The notes beneath the pieces are model-generated. The model saw nothing but the letters and a program-made list of their open reading frames with translations. It had not been told where the DNA came from and ran no database searches. A program made the position numbers and the translations under genes. DNA of 64,000 nucleotides from Bacillus sp. Xin1 (lineage in GTDB: Bacteria; Bacillota; Bacilli; Bacillales; Bacillaceae_G), in assembly GCF_013314535.1 (NCBI RefSeq), contig NZ_JABUAE010000021.1, positions 1 to 64,000 of the forward strand, read 5' to 3'. Of the stretch, positions 7,944 through 17,105 are shown in pieces. The first letter of the stretch is position 1. Each line of letters begins with the position of its first letter.

Positions 7944-8552
7944 ATGCAAAATGAGAGATTACAATTCGAAACAAGTGTAAATCATTTGACGAATGAACGC
8001 TGGCAAGCGATTATACACAACGATGCTTCTTATGATGACAAATTTTTTTACGCCGTAAAGACAACAGGTATTTTTTGCCGTCCATCATGTAAATCTAGAA
8101 CACCTAACAAAGACAATGTACGAATTTTCCTCAATGCAAAACATGCACTATCCGAAAAATTCCGTCCTTGCAAACGTTGTAAACCAAATGGATTAAAGTT
8201 ACCTAATGAAGATTGGATAACTCAAATTATAAAGTACATTAATAAAAATTATCACGAACCATTAACTCTTGAAATACTTGCAGATATGTGTCATGGCAGC
8301 CCCTATCATTTACAGCGTACTTTTAAGCGAATGAAAGGCATCACTCCGCTAGAGTATATACAACAATTAAGGGTTTCCAAAGCTATGCAGTATCTTACAA
8401 ATACAAATCAAACAATTATAGAGATAGGTTTTGCTGTGGGTATAGCCAACACTGCACATTTTGCAACATTATTTAAAAAGAAAACAGGGTATACCCCTAC
8501 TGAATACCGAAAAATAAAGCACACAAGCGAGGGAAAGTACAATGGAATCTAA
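7944..8552 (+). CDS. adaA: Methylphosphotriester-DNA methyltransferase and activator AdaA
   Basis: Two-domain adaptive-response protein of 202 residues. Residues about 30-82 form the Ada zinc domain with Cys45, Cys49, Cys76 and Cys79 (FCRPSC, RPCKRC); Cys45 corresponds to the cysteine that takes the methyl group from a phosphotriester. Residues about 90-195 form an AraC-type double helix-turn-helix. Methylation turns it into an activator of its own operon. GGAGGTGA precedes the ATG. The 3' end overlaps adaB by 11 bases. Length equals the B. subtilis AdaA type, with no fused AdaB. Confidence 0.95.
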   Translation: MQNERLQFETSVNHLTNERWQAIIHNDASYDDKFFYAVKTTGIFCRPSCKSRTPNKDNVRIFLNAKHALSEKFRPCKRCKPNGLKLPNEDWITQIIKYINKNYHEPLTLEILADMCHGSPYHLQRTFKRMKGITPLEYIQQLRVSKAMQYLTNTNQTIIEIGFAVGIANTAHFATLFKKKTGYTPTEYRKIKHTSEGKYNGI

Positions 8553-9063
8553 AACAAATCAAATTATATATTGGACTCTATTTGTTCACGAAAACTGGCA
8601 TATGTATATTGCCGCAACATCAACAGGATTATGCTTTGTAGGATCTCAAAATCAAACTTTTGAAGAATTAACAACTTGGACGAAAAAACGGTTTCCAAAG
8701 CATACTTTAGTTCAGAATCCCTTAAAGTTACAACCATATGTTCAAGAACTAGAAGAGTATCTAAAAACACAACGGGAAGTATTTACATGTCCCATTGATG
8801 TTCACGGAACACCTTTCCAGTTAGCTGTCTGGAATACATTACGTGAAATTCCTTATGGAAAAACCTATTCCTACTCGGATATTGCAGCGCTCATTGAAAA
8901 ACCAAAATCAGTGCGCGCTGTCGGTACTGCAATTGGAGCCAATCCTTTATTAATTACAATACCTTGTCATCGTGTAATTGGAAAGAATGGAAAATCAACT
9001 GGATTTCGAGGCAGCTTAGAAATGAAAAAAGAGTTATTAACATTAGAAAAAGCATTGCTGTAG
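8542..9063 (+). CDS. adaB: Methylated-DNA--protein-cysteine methyltransferase AdaB
   Basis: Suicide enzyme that moves the O6-alkyl group of guanine to its own cysteine. The active-site block IPCHRVIG puts the acceptor at Cys142; the helix-turn-helix with the arginine finger lies in KSVRAVGTAIG, and PFQLAVW/IPYGKTYSY are typical. 173 residues. Starts inside the adaA 3' end after AGGGAAAG, and alkA begins 4 bases after its stop, so the three genes are one operon. Confidence 0.94.
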   Translation: MESKTNQIIYWTLFVHENWHMYIAATSTGLCFVGSQNQTFEELTTWTKKRFPKHTLVQNPLKLQPYVQELEEYLKTQREVFTCPIDVHGTPFQLAVWNTLREIPYGKTYSYSDIAALIEKPKSVRAVGTAIGANPLLITIPCHRVIGKNGKSTGFRGSLEMKKELLTLEKALL

Positions 9064-9067
9064 GTGG

Positions 9068-10177
9068 TTGAAAATGAAAAATGCTACATTTCCTTTTGAA
9101 TGGGACGCTCCTTATTTTATAGGTAACAAAACAGTTAAAAACTACTGCTTCCCTTGGTGTGGACAAAAGCAGCCCCCAAAAAACAATCAGAAATTTAAAT
9201 CTAGAAAAGAAGCGGAACAAACTGGTTATCAGCCTTGTAGAAATTGTTGTCCTGAGCTTCCATATAGAGCATGGAAAGATGGAAATGAAAGCATAACATT
9301 AATTGTTCCGAAAGAATTTAGCTTCAAACAAAACCTACATTATCTTTCACGTTCCAAAAATGAATGTATGTTTCACATTGAAAATAACAAAATTTATAGA
9401 GTCGTTCCGATTGAGGGAGAAAACCCGTTAATCGAGACAAGTGTAAATGATGAGGGAAACATACATGTTCGCTTTTTAGGTGATAAGACACCGCCTGAGA
9501 AATGGGTTCGTGCTACAGTAGCGAGGTATGTAAGAGAATGGTTTGATTTAGCTACGGATTTAACCTCATTTTATGATGTAGCAAAAAACGATGTACTTCT
9601 GTCTAAACCAATCAACGAATATTACGGACTACGCAATATGGGAATTCCTGATTTATTTGAGGCACTTTGCTGGGGTATTCTTGGTCAACAAATTAATCTC
9701 ACATTTGCCTATACATTAAAAAGACGCTTTGTTGAATCCTTCGGCGAACATATCGAATGGAATGGACGGAAATATTGGATATTTCCAACACCAGAGGTTA
9801 TCGCCAACCTATCTGTAGAAGATCTAACAGAACTAAAAATGACCATAAGAAAATGTGAATATCTTATTGGTGTCGCAAAACTCATGACACAAGGTGTCTT
9901 AAGTAAAGACTTGTTCATAAACAGCGACCTAAAAAATGCTGAGAAAACATTAACCGACATACGTGGTATCGGACCATGGACAGCAAATTATGTTTTAATG
10001 CGTTGTCTAAGATTTCCTTCTGCTTTTCCAATTGACGATGTTGGCCTACATAATGTCATTAAACGTTTAACAGGATCAGAAAATAAACCAACAAAAAAAG
10101 AAATTAGAGAGTACGCTTCAGCATGGAAGGATTGGGAATCCTATGCGACCTTTTATTTATGGCGAGTTCTGTATTAA
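9068..10177 (+). CDS. alkA: AlkA-type DNA-3-methyladenine glycosylase with N-terminal Ada-like zinc domain
   Basis: Removes alkylated bases from DNA. Residues about 75-369 match B. subtilis AlkA closely: the helix-hairpin-helix IRGIGPWTANYVLMR and the catalytic aspartate in FPIDDVGLH (about 323-324). B. subtilis AlkA is about 303 residues; this one is 369. The extra N-terminal 70 residues carry Cys27-x3-Cys31 and Cys57-x2-Cys60 plus Cys61 with YQPCRNC, the same spacing pattern as the Ada zinc domain of the neighbour AdaA (CRPSC, RPCKRC). It lacks the AraC part. The domain may bind damaged phosphate or simply DNA; that is inference. Third gene of the operon. Confidence 0.9.
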   Translation: MKMKNATFPFEWDAPYFIGNKTVKNYCFPWCGQKQPPKNNQKFKSRKEAEQTGYQPCRNCCPELPYRAWKDGNESITLIVPKEFSFKQNLHYLSRSKNECMFHIENNKIYRVVPIEGENPLIETSVNDEGNIHVRFLGDKTPPEKWVRATVARYVREWFDLATDLTSFYDVAKNDVLLSKPINEYYGLRNMGIPDLFEALCWGILGQQINLTFAYTLKRRFVESFGEHIEWNGRKYWIFPTPEVIANLSVEDLTELKMTIRKCEYLIGVAKLMTQGVLSKDLFINSDLKNAEKTLTDIRGIGPWTANYVLMRCLRFPSAFPIDDVGLHNVIKRLTGSENKPTKKEIREYASAWKDWESYATFYLWRVLY

Positions 10178-10212
10178 AATCCGGATAGTAATCAATAACT
10201 ATCCGGACTTCT
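10176..10212. terminator. Bidirectional terminator between alkA and pepT
   Basis: TCCGGATAGT pairs with ACTATCCGGA around an 8-base loop, between convergent genes; A-run on the left side, T-rich on the right. Confidence 0.8.
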
Positions 10213-10215
10213 TCT

Positions 10216-11448
10216 TTATGCTTGCTCTTCAAATAACCGTACTATTTCTACAATAACCTGAACAGCCTTCTCCATATTATCTACAGAAACGTATTCAAAT
10301 TTACCGTGATAGTTTTCCCCACCAGTAAAAATGTTTGGCGTCGGCAAGCCCATATATGATAATTGAGACCCATCGGTTCCTCCGCGGATCGGTTGAATAT
10401 TTGGTTCAATGTCTAGATTTTTCATCGCCTCATACGCAATATCAACAATTTCCCTAACCGGTTCAATTTTCTCAAGCATATTGTAATACTGATCATTCAT
10501 CTCAAGAATAATATTTTCCTCGCCATATTTTTCTTGCATCTGCTTCGTAATATTCGTAATTTTTTCTTTACGAGCCTCAAAGTTTTCACGTTCAAAATCT
10601 CGAATAATGTAATATGATTTACTTTGTTCAACATCACCATTTACAGAAATGAGATGGTAGAACCCTTCATATCCCTCTGTATATTCTGGTGCCTCTTCTA
10701 CCGGTAACTGCGCATGAAACTCCATCGCTAACTTACTTGCATTGAGCATTTTATTTTTTGCTGTCCCAGGATGCGTATTATTTCCTTTAAAAGTAAGTTT
10801 TGCGCTTGCAGCGTTGAAACTCTCATACTCTAGTCCCCCAAGTGGGCCTCCGTCCATTGTATAAGCGAAAGACGCTCCAAAAGCTTTCACATCAAAGTGA
10901 GATGGTCCACGGCCGATTTCTTCATCCGGCGTAAATGCTACTCTTACCTTTCCGTGTTTAATTTGTGGGTTATGTAATAAATAATTCATAGCAGTCATAA
11001 TTTCTGTAAGACCAGCTTTATCATCTGCCCCAAGAAGTGTTGTTCCATCAGTTGTGATTAAAGTATGACCTTTATATGACGGCAATTCTGGAAATTGTTC
11101 TGGTGTTAAAACGACATTCAATTCCTTATTCAAGGTAATTGCCTTACCATCAAAATCTTCATGAATTTGTGGTTTTACATTCTTCCCTGTAAAATCAGTT
11201 GCTGTATCTAAATGGGCTAAAAAACCAATTACAGGAACATTTTTATCGGTATTCGCAGGAAGTGTTGCCATGACATACCCATTTTCATCCAGCATTACTT
11301 CTGTCAAACCAATTTGTTTTAATTCTTCAACTAGTAATTTCCCAAATTCAATTTGCCCCGGTGTTGATGGTACTGTATGACTTTCTTCATTTGATTGTGT
11401 ATCTACCTTCACATATCTTGTAAATCTTTCTATAAGCTCTTGTTTCAA
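10216..11448 (-). CDS. pepT: Peptidase T (tripeptide aminopeptidase)
   Basis: M20B zinc aminopeptidase releasing the N-terminal residue of tripeptides, cytoplasmic. Length 410 is that of PepT. Metal ligands and catalytic residues in [14 protein letters not shown] (His, Asp), LLGADDKAG (bridging Asp), TPDEEIGRG (catalytic Glu) and the late [15 protein letters not shown] block. Single gene, convergent with alkA. Start ATG at 11448 is preceded by an AGGAGTGA site. Confidence 0.95.
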   Translation of the reverse strand: MKQELIERFTRYVKVDTQSNEESHTVPSTPGQIEFGKLLVEELKQIGLTEVMLDENGYVMATLPANTDKNVPVIGFLAHLDTATDFTGKNVKPQIHEDFDGKAITLNKELNVVLTPEQFPELPSYKGHTLITTDGTTLLGADDKAGLTEIMTAMNYLLHNPQIKHGKVRVAFTPDEEIGRGPSHFDVKAFGASFAYTMDGGPLGGLEYESFNAASAKLTFKGNNTHPGTAKNKMLNASKLAMEFHAQLPVEEAPEYTEGYEGFYHLISVNGDVEQSKSYYIIRDFERENFEARKEKITNITKQMQEKYGEENIILEMNDQYYNMLEKIEPVREIVDIAYEAMKNLDIEPNIQPIRGGTDGSQLSYMGLPTPNIFTGGENYHGKFEYVSVDNMEKAVQVIVEIVRLFEEQA

Positions 11449-11618
11449 ATCATTTCACTCCTTTTTCATAAATCTCTCTTTATTATAATCCTCATAGCGA
11501 AATTTTTTAAAGTTTTTAACTACAATGTAGATTGGAAGGAAAATCGATAAATTTACTTATTACAACAATTCTTATTAACAAACCTATAGGTATATTTTAT
11601 GTACATGAAATCTGATTC

Positions 11619-11700
11619 CTCCCACCCCACTGCTTTGTTTCTACTGAATTTTGAGGTGGGAGTGTTACTGTCCGAAAATAGTTGGATAAAAACGTATCAA
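11619..11700 (+). repeat. bcr1-like repeat remnant (3' half)
   Basis: Aligns with the right half of the full copy: CCCACCCC...CTGAATTTTGAGGTGGGAG...TTACTGTCC and a terminal GGATAAA. The left half is lost or unrecognisable. The rest of 11449-11723 shows nothing. Confidence 0.6.
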
Positions 11701-11723
11701 AAAACTCGTAATCGAATGGTACC

Positions 11724-12365
11724 TTACAGCAAAGCTCTTCTTCTCATCCATTGCGTCGCAACCCATTTTTCACCTTTTATAACAGGTGCACCGCCATGAA
11801 GTGTCAGTTCATTTAATGATTTATCATTATAAAAGTATTCAAAGTATACGGCTGAACCTTTTTTCGGAGCTATAGAAAGATCAAGTTTTGGGAAATATGT
11901 TTCTCCACCTTCTTCTACATCGTTTAAATACATCACAAGCGTACTAATACGATTGTTTTCTGCTGCTCTGCTATGTTCTGAAAAGTAATCATAGTGTGCT
12001 TTATATTCTTGTCCAGGGGTGTATTTTAAAATATGAAGACCTTCACCATGTTCGACAGGAATATTCATAATCGAAGACACTCGTTTTTCAATTTTGGCAA
12101 CGATTTCATTTCCCTCTAAAAATGTACCACTACTTGTTCGGATGTTGTTTACTTCACGAGAAGCGCCGATTTTTGAACGTTTCATAGAATCTTTTGATAA
12201 TTCAATTAACAATTCACATTCTTCATCACTTAATACATTTGCTAAAACGACAATAAGAGGCTCTTCTACTCTTGAGATAATTTGTATTTCTCTGTCTTCT
12301 GTCACAATGGTGTTCCCTGTATGGTTAAAAATCGTTAGTTCTTTATTTTCATTTTGATTTTTCAT
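11724..12365 (-). CDS. Prolyl 4-hydroxylase-like 2-oxoglutarate/Fe(II) dioxygenase
   Basis: Bacterial homologue of the collagen prolyl 4-hydroxylase catalytic subunit, close to the 216-residue B. anthracis enzyme as I remember it. Iron ligands: HYD in KAHYDYFSEHS and the distal histidine in LTLHGGAP; KGEKWVATQW holds the 2-oxoglutarate-binding lysine. I start at 12365 (MKNQNENK, 213 residues) because AGGGGAAGTAAT precedes it; a start at 12431 adds 22 residues without a ribosome site. Proline-containing substrates in Bacillus are unclear (BclA-type collagen-like proteins or elongation factors are possibilities). Confidence 0.88.
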   Translation of the reverse strand: MKNQNENKELTIFNHTGNTIVTEDREIQIISRVEEPLIVVLANVLSDEECELLIELSKDSMKRSKIGASREVNNIRTSSGTFLEGNEIVAKIEKRVSSIMNIPVEHGEGLHILKYTPGQEYKAHYDYFSEHSRAAENNRISTLVMYLNDVEEGGETYFPKLDLSIAPKKGSAVYFEYFYNDKSLNELTLHGGAPVIKGEKWVATQWMRRRALL

Positions 12366-12587
12366 TATTACTTCCCCTATCTCCCTTAAAAAATAATTAG
12401 ATAGCATTAATATATCATATTTTCTTATCATTCACCCTTTAATAAATATTACAATAATTAATGTTCTAGTATACTATAATAGCTGAAAAAGAAGACATGT
12501 AATTTCAAATATTTTAAGTGCTTTAGTGAGGAAAAAGACAGACCACATTAGTGCAAACTTATGAACATATAAATCTTCACTCACAAA

Positions 12588-12640
12588 AAATATTGGAGTC
12601 TATTTTGAAGACATTATCATCAAAATAGACTCCAATATTT
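12588..12640 (-). terminator. Terminator of the VOC gene
   Basis: Nearly 20-base perfect arms (AATATTGGAGTCTATTTTGA and its complement) with a T-run on the minus strand, about 60 bases after the stop codon at 12699. Confidence 0.8.
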
Positions 12641-12698
12641 AGATTATTATCAAGTAAAAACTTGAACAAACGCCCCCTTTTTTATAACTATTCTACAT

Positions 12699-13088
12699 TT
12701 ATTTATCTATATGCATAAGTACAATTCTCCATCCATCAGGATCTTCTATTGTAATTCCTTTTTCTTTCCAGTATGGATTTTCCGCTTCAACTTCATGATG
12801 ACCCATTGCATGTAGTCTATTATTTATTTTTTCAATTTCACTTTTATCCGGTATATAAAATACAAGTAAATTATCTTTTGTTGGGGCTGGACATGGACTA
12901 CCATTCGTATGCCTTGTAAACTCTAGATGATATTCTACATCAGGCAATCCAAACATAACTCCATCATACCCTTCATGATTATGAAATTCACCTATACGTT
13001 TTAATCCTAATCCTTCTTCATAAAATGCAATAACTTCTTCAAATTTATCTGTCGGGCGTGCAATTCTAAAACGAATCCATTTTTTCAT
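12699..13088 (-). CDS. VOC (glyoxalase/bleomycin-resistance) family protein, YycE-like
   Basis: Single-chain vicinal-oxygen-chelate fold, 129 residues with two beta-alpha-beta-beta-beta modules: FEEVIAFYEEGLGLKRIGEF in the first and DKSEIEKINNRL ... ITIEDPDGWRIVLMH in the second. Metal-ligand candidates are the histidine in EYHLEFTRH and the glutamate in the ending IEDPDGW, but several are ambiguous. Resembles B. subtilis YycE. Substrate unknown. Monocistronic. Confidence 0.85.
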   Translation of the reverse strand: MKKWIRFRIARPTDKFEEVIAFYEEGLGLKRIGEFHNHEGYDGVMFGLPDVEYHLEFTRHTNGSPCPAPTKDNLLVFYIPDKSEIEKINNRLHAMGHHEVEAENPYWKEKGITIEDPDGWRIVLMHIDK

Positions 13089-13332
13089 GTAATTATCCCC
13101 CTATAAATTTTATTACACTCTTATCTATTAATATAAATGAGTTTAATTTTTATGAAATCAAGCTTTCGTATGAAGATGAATTAATACAAAAGGTTGATAT
13201 TACATGAAATAAGAAGGAACAATTTTTATATCAAAAAAACCGTTCACATTTATTCAGAATGTGTGTAATAAAATGATAATAACCGTTCTATTAAACTATT
13301 TATTGAAATTCATGTTAACGGGAGGAAATAAA

Positions 13333-14514
13333 ATGGATGAAAACAATCGAAAAAGAAAATGGAACGGGTCTTCCAAAGCGATCCCGCTTTTTCTTTTAGA
13401 AGTAAAAAATGAATTAAAGAAAAAAAGTAAGCTCAAACAAATCCCTCTTAAAACATGTAAATTAACAAAAGAAGAAAAAATGCTAATCCATGAAATTAAA
13501 GAACGGACAAAACAACTGAACAAAAATAACGTGACGAGAACACGTGCTTATTATCAGTTTTACCTTCAGTATCCTGAAATACACTGGGCTTTACTTGGAC
13601 ATATGGTATCACGTAATGGTGGTTGGAACATGACAGATTTAAAAGGAGATTTATATACAAGACTGTTATCAGAAAAAGATCAACTTATCTACTATTCTTT
13701 TTTAGAACGGGGAAACTGGTTAATCTTCCAAGATGTGTATCCACAATTTTTACTATATGAACAAAGCCTCAAAAGATCCAAAACTCTCTTCTACCTCCTA
13801 CCCCATCTCAACGTCTCAACGTTTATGGAAACGATATGGAACCATTTTTGGAAAACGGGCAATCACTATACATTAGCTGTAGCAACGATTATTAATGAAC
13901 AAAACTACTTAGAAAAAAGGGTCATTCAAAATGATCATTTTAAAAAGACCGTACTAAATAGTATTGGATTTAAACTCTTTGACTTCTTACGCTTTAATCA
14001 TATCCTTTTTCCATACTATGAAGATGAGACCAAACAAAAAACATTGTTATTTGGTGATACAATGAAACACTTTACCTCCTTACATGAACGAATTTTACTA
14101 GGTAAACGATTATACTCTTTATTGTTTCGCAACGAACATACGTTATCCAAAGTATTAAATTGGGCTCACGATCGTTCACATACTGCTTCACGAAAAGACT
14201 ATTGGCCTCATTTGTTTTCCGATGTAAATGAGTCATTTTCCCGTGAATTTTATAAACGTAGAATAAAAAAATGTCACCTCAGAAAAGATGCAAATCGTTT
14301 ATACAGCCCTCAATTAATATACGCATGGAGAGATTTGGAACATGAAGAGGCAGAAAAAGGGGACTGGTTTGAAGACTGGCGTATCGTAGACTATTTCATT
14401 GATAAAGGAGAAAATATAAATGGAAAGATTGAGGATGACTATTGCAAAACGCTTAAAAAAATTGAACTTGCAATCCTTACGAAAAAAAATATTCTTCTCA
14501 GAGAAGAAGAATAA
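13333..14514 (+). CDS. DUF2515 family protein (YppC-like)
   Basis: Uncharacterised Bacillus protein. The start at 13333 (MDENNRKRKW, 393 residues) has GGGAGGAAATAAA just before it; an earlier ATG at 13261 adds 24 residues without a site. No signal peptide and no clear membrane segment. Features: basic N-terminal 70 residues, TRAYYQFYLQYPEIHWALLGHMVSRNGGWNMTDLKG near 95, and an aromatic, Trp-rich C-terminal part (AWRDLEHEEAEKGDWFEDW). The final 31 codons overlap the next gene in another frame. Function not known. Confidence 0.85.
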   Translation: MDENNRKRKWNGSSKAIPLFLLEVKNELKKKSKLKQIPLKTCKLTKEEKMLIHEIKERTKQLNKNNVTRTRAYYQFYLQYPEIHWALLGHMVSRNGGWNMTDLKGDLYTRLLSEKDQLIYYSFLERGNWLIFQDVYPQFLLYEQSLKRSKTLFYLLPHLNVSTFMETIWNHFWKTGNHYTLAVATIINEQNYLEKRVIQNDHFKKTVLNSIGFKLFDFLRFNHILFPYYEDETKQKTLLFGDTMKHFTSLHERILLGKRLYSLLFRNEHTLSKVLNWAHDRSHTASRKDYWPHLFSDVNESFSREFYKRRIKKCHLRKDANRLYSPQLIYAWRDLEHEEAEKGDWFEDWRIVDYFIDKGENINGKIEDDYCKTLKKIELAILTKKNILLREEE

Positions 14515-14902
14515 ACAAAAGAGTAATCACCTAGCATTTATAATTACCATCATTTTCTCCTGTTTCGTTGGAACATATTTAGACTACCTATTCGTTAGTA
14601 AACAAATGTATGCTTTTCCAGTAAGGCCATTTCCAAATATATTTACAGTCAATATTGCTTTTACTTTATTTGTATTACCAGCCTTTACTGCTTTCTTTTT
14701 ACATATTGCAAAATCTTTATCTACATTTTCAAGAATTCTATTTATCATTTTGATTGGCATTTGTGCAAGTATATCGGAGCAATTTGCTGAAAGCTTAGGA
14801 TTATTCAATCATAGTGAAAACTGGTATCATTCTTATTCTCTCTTCGGATATATAATTTTCATGCTTTTTATGTGGAAGATTTATCGTTTGCTACAATACT
14901 AA
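14420..14902 (+). CDS. Small integral membrane protein (CBO0543-like)
   Basis: 160 residues: a basic N-terminus of about 35 residues, then four hydrophobic segments (AFIITIIFSCFVGTYL, FTVNIAFTLFVLPAFTAFF, RILFIILIGICASI, LFGYIIFMLFMWKIYRLL). AAGGAG lies 10 bases before the ATG at 14420, inside the preceding DUF2515 gene; the overlap is 95 bases in a different frame. No later ATG occurs before the first membrane segment, which supports this start. Function unknown; probably co-translated with the upstream gene. Confidence 0.75.
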   Translation: MERLRMTIAKRLKKLNLQSLRKKIFFSEKKNKQKSNHLAFIITIIFSCFVGTYLDYLFVSKQMYAFPVRPFPNIFTVNIAFTLFVLPAFTAFFLHIAKSLSTFSRILFIILIGICASISEQFAESLGLFNHSENWYHSYSLFGYIIFMLFMWKIYRLLQY

Positions 14903-14946
14903 GTAATGGCTGTAGATTAACAAAAGCATTGTTACTTTATAAAGAA

Positions 14947-14980
14947 AAAGCAAATTAGAAACTAACTTCTAATTTGCTTT
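14947..14980. terminator. Bidirectional terminator
   Basis: AAAGCAAATTAGAA pairs with TTCTAATTTGCTTT between two convergent genes. Confidence 0.8.
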
Positions 14981-15761
14981 AAAGGTTTCTTATTAAGTCC
15001 CTTGTATTTCTAGATTCTATGTCTGATAACTTAATAATTTTTTCAATAATACATTGCTCATTACTCTGTAGGCTCATAGATGCAACGGAGCGCAACATTT
15101 TATGCTCACCAATACAAATTCCTTCTTTTGCATGCAAAAACATTGGCACATCATTTGCATCGTTACCGAAAGCGATGAATGATCCTTCTTCTATCCCTAA
15201 CTTTTGTAATCCTTTCCATTTATCAATCCCTAATGGACTTATATCAATAATATCCTCTTGATGATGTGCATACATTTGCACAGGTAGTTCATTTAACACT
15301 TGCACTAATTTTTCTTCATTCCCACCAGGGAACAACACAACTTTCACCATTTCATCGATGCAATAAATCGATATATTAGCAGCTAATTTACCGGGATCTA
15401 TGTTGCGATAAATTGGGTGATTTTCAATTCCAGTATAAGCATAATCCCATTGACTATCGATCAAATAAGCAAGGTGATGCTCCTCTATTAATGACCGAAT
15501 AGACTTCATTGTTGATTTATCAAATGGTGTAACCTGAATGACTTTTCCTTCTTTTGCAACAAATGCTCCATTCCCACCAATCATTGAATAGTGATGCATA
15601 TGCCTTGGTATAACAGGTAATAAATCTCTTATTGGTCTAGCAGATGCAAATATGATTTCATGTCCTCTAGCATGACAAGTATCTAATGCTTGAATAATTC
15701 CTTCGGTTAACGGCCTACCTTTGAAACAAATTGTACCATCAATATCAAAAATAAATTTCAT
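14979..15761 (-). CDS. HAD-superfamily (Cof-type) phosphatase
   Basis: 260 residues. Motif I FDIDGTI, motif II SAR, a lysine in DKWKGLQKLG and motif IV FGNDANDVPMF define a class IIB HAD phosphatase; substrates are usually sugar phosphates or flavin/pyridoxal phosphates. ATG at 15761 lies 8 bases after AAGGAG; the longer frame from 15842 would run through the divergent promoter. It is divergent to a Crp/Fnr gene with only 79 bases between. Confidence 0.9.
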   Translation of the reverse strand: MKFIFDIDGTICFKGRPLTEGIIQALDTCHARGHEIIFASARPIRDLLPVIPRHMHHYSMIGGNGAFVAKEGKVIQVTPFDKSTMKSIRSLIEEHHLAYLIDSQWDYAYTGIENHPIYRNIDPGKLAANISIYCIDEMVKVVLFPGGNEEKLVQVLNELPVQMYAHHQEDIIDISPLGIDKWKGLQKLGIEEGSFIAFGNDANDVPMFLHAKEGICIGEHKMLRSVASMSLQSNEQCIIEKIIKLSDIESRNTRDLIRNL

Positions 15762-15840
15762 ATACATCACTCCTTCCTTTTTAATGTAAAAGAATTCTTT
15801 TATAATGAACAGGACAGATGTCCGAAAAAGGAGAAAAATC

Positions 15841-16530
15841 ATGAAAAAGATTGAAGACGACTTGCTGCTATCAACTTACTTAGCAAATGAACATATACAG
15901 AAACTATTTACACATCCTCATCACCCATTTCAAATTCGACGATTTGATGTAAAAGAGATTGTGTTACACGAAGGAGAAGCTATTGACGGCCTATACATTC
16001 AAATATCTGGACGCACAAAAATCACGACAAGCGTGATTACAGGAAAAGCATTATTACTTCGATTTTGTTCTGCCGTTTCCATTATGGGTGATATTGAACT
16101 CATTCAAAATGTAAATATACAATCTCATGTAAGTGCTGCAGAAAAAACCGATTTTATTTTTATCAATAAACACTATGTTAATAAAGTACTTTTACATGAC
16201 ATTAATTTTTCACAAGAACTTTTACGCCATGTGACTTACAAACTACAAACATGTACGACTGCCTCACGTATTAATTTGCTAGCTTCAGTGGAAACACGAT
16301 TTGCAAGTTACTTATGCACAATACGAAATACCTCTAAACTATTCGGGAGAGAAATCCGTACAACAGATCATCACGAGATCGCTTCACTTATCGGTACTAC
16401 AACTCGACATTTAAATCGCGTGATTGAAAAATTAAGTGTAACGAATGTCATTCGCAAAGAAAACAATCAAATTACCGTGAAAGATTGGGAATCTATTGAA
16501 CGTATTTCTAATGGTTTAAGATACGAGTAA
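15841..16530 (+). CDS. Crp/Fnr-family transcriptional regulator (YeiL-like)
   Basis: 229 residues. N-terminal cyclic-nucleotide-type beta-barrel (VLHEGEAIDGLYIQISGRTKI) lacking Fnr-type N-terminal cysteine cluster, a dimer helix, and a C-terminal winged helix (HHEIASLIGTTTRHLNRVIEKL). The start at 15841 is chosen for AAGGAG 9 bases upstream; 15805 is the alternative. Probably controls its own promoter and the divergent HAD gene; effector unknown. Confidence 0.87.
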   Translation: MKKIEDDLLLSTYLANEHIQKLFTHPHHPFQIRRFDVKEIVLHEGEAIDGLYIQISGRTKITTSVITGKALLLRFCSAVSIMGDIELIQNVNIQSHVSAAEKTDFIFINKHYVNKVLLHDINFSQELLRHVTYKLQTCTTASRINLLASVETRFASYLCTIRNTSKLFGREIRTTDHHEIASLIGTTTRHLNRVIEKLSVTNVIRKENNQITVKDWESIERISNGLRYE

Positions 16531-16560
16531 TATCGTCATACTAAATATGGTTGCATTCCA

Positions 16561-16596
16561 AAAAGGAGCAACTCATTCCAATTGCTCCTTCTCTTT
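16561..16596. terminator. Bidirectional terminator
   Basis: AAGGAGCAA pairs with TTGCTCCTT between the convergent crp-type gene and the YfmQ-like gene. Confidence 0.75.
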
Positions 16597-16632
16597 ATAT
16601 TTTTTCCTTGTAAATGGTTTTTAAGCAATCCG

Positions 16633-17055
16633 TTAAACTACATCTCCCGCTACTAACAAAGGACGGCTTTGAAGTGTTTTAGAACGCAAACTATACGCAA
16701 CCACTTTCTTCTTATATTGTTTAATCACATCAACACGATCATCGAAACTGTAAATCGAGAACTTAACATCAGATTTGCCTCTCTTTGTCTCAATCACCAA
16801 TGGAATCCCATCATGCTGTGGTGGAAAATAGTATTTCTCTAAAAATATCGCTTCGTTAAACTGATTAATGATTTGAATTTTATCTTCCCCTTTTAAACAT
16901 TTCCCATCAAAAGTTACAGTAGCCGCTTTCTCATTAAGTTGTGAGTGTAATTCAAACCTACTGACTAAAGACTCCACAACAGAAGTTGGAATACTTGAAA
17001 CTAATATTTTTAGTCCACCAAAAAGTGCTAACATAACTACAAACCAGGTCGTCAT
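16633..17055 (-). CDS. YfmQ-like membrane-anchored protein
   Basis: 140 residues with one N-terminal hydrophobic anchor (FVVMLALFGGLKILVSSIP) followed by a soluble domain: VTFDGKCLKGEDKIQIINQF, then IETKRGKSDVKFSIYSFDD and VDVIKQYKKKVVAYSL. The pattern agrees with B. subtilis YfmQ as I remember it. No function is known for the family and no catalytic motif is visible. Confidence 0.7.
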   Translation of the reverse strand: MTTWFVVMLALFGGLKILVSSIPTSVVESLVSRFELHSQLNEKAATVTFDGKCLKGEDKIQIINQFNEAIFLEKYYFPPQHDGIPLVIETKRGKSDVKFSIYSFDDRVDVIKQYKKKVVAYSLRSKTLQSRPLLVAGDVV

Positions 17056-17105
17056 ATTTTATCATCTCCACTACATTCTAAATTCTTATTATTACATGAT
17101 TCCTA

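Noticed and set aside
13140-13330. Upstream extension of the DUF2515 gene to 13261
   Set aside because: No ribosome site; a strong GGGAGGAAATAAA sits before the ATG at 13333.
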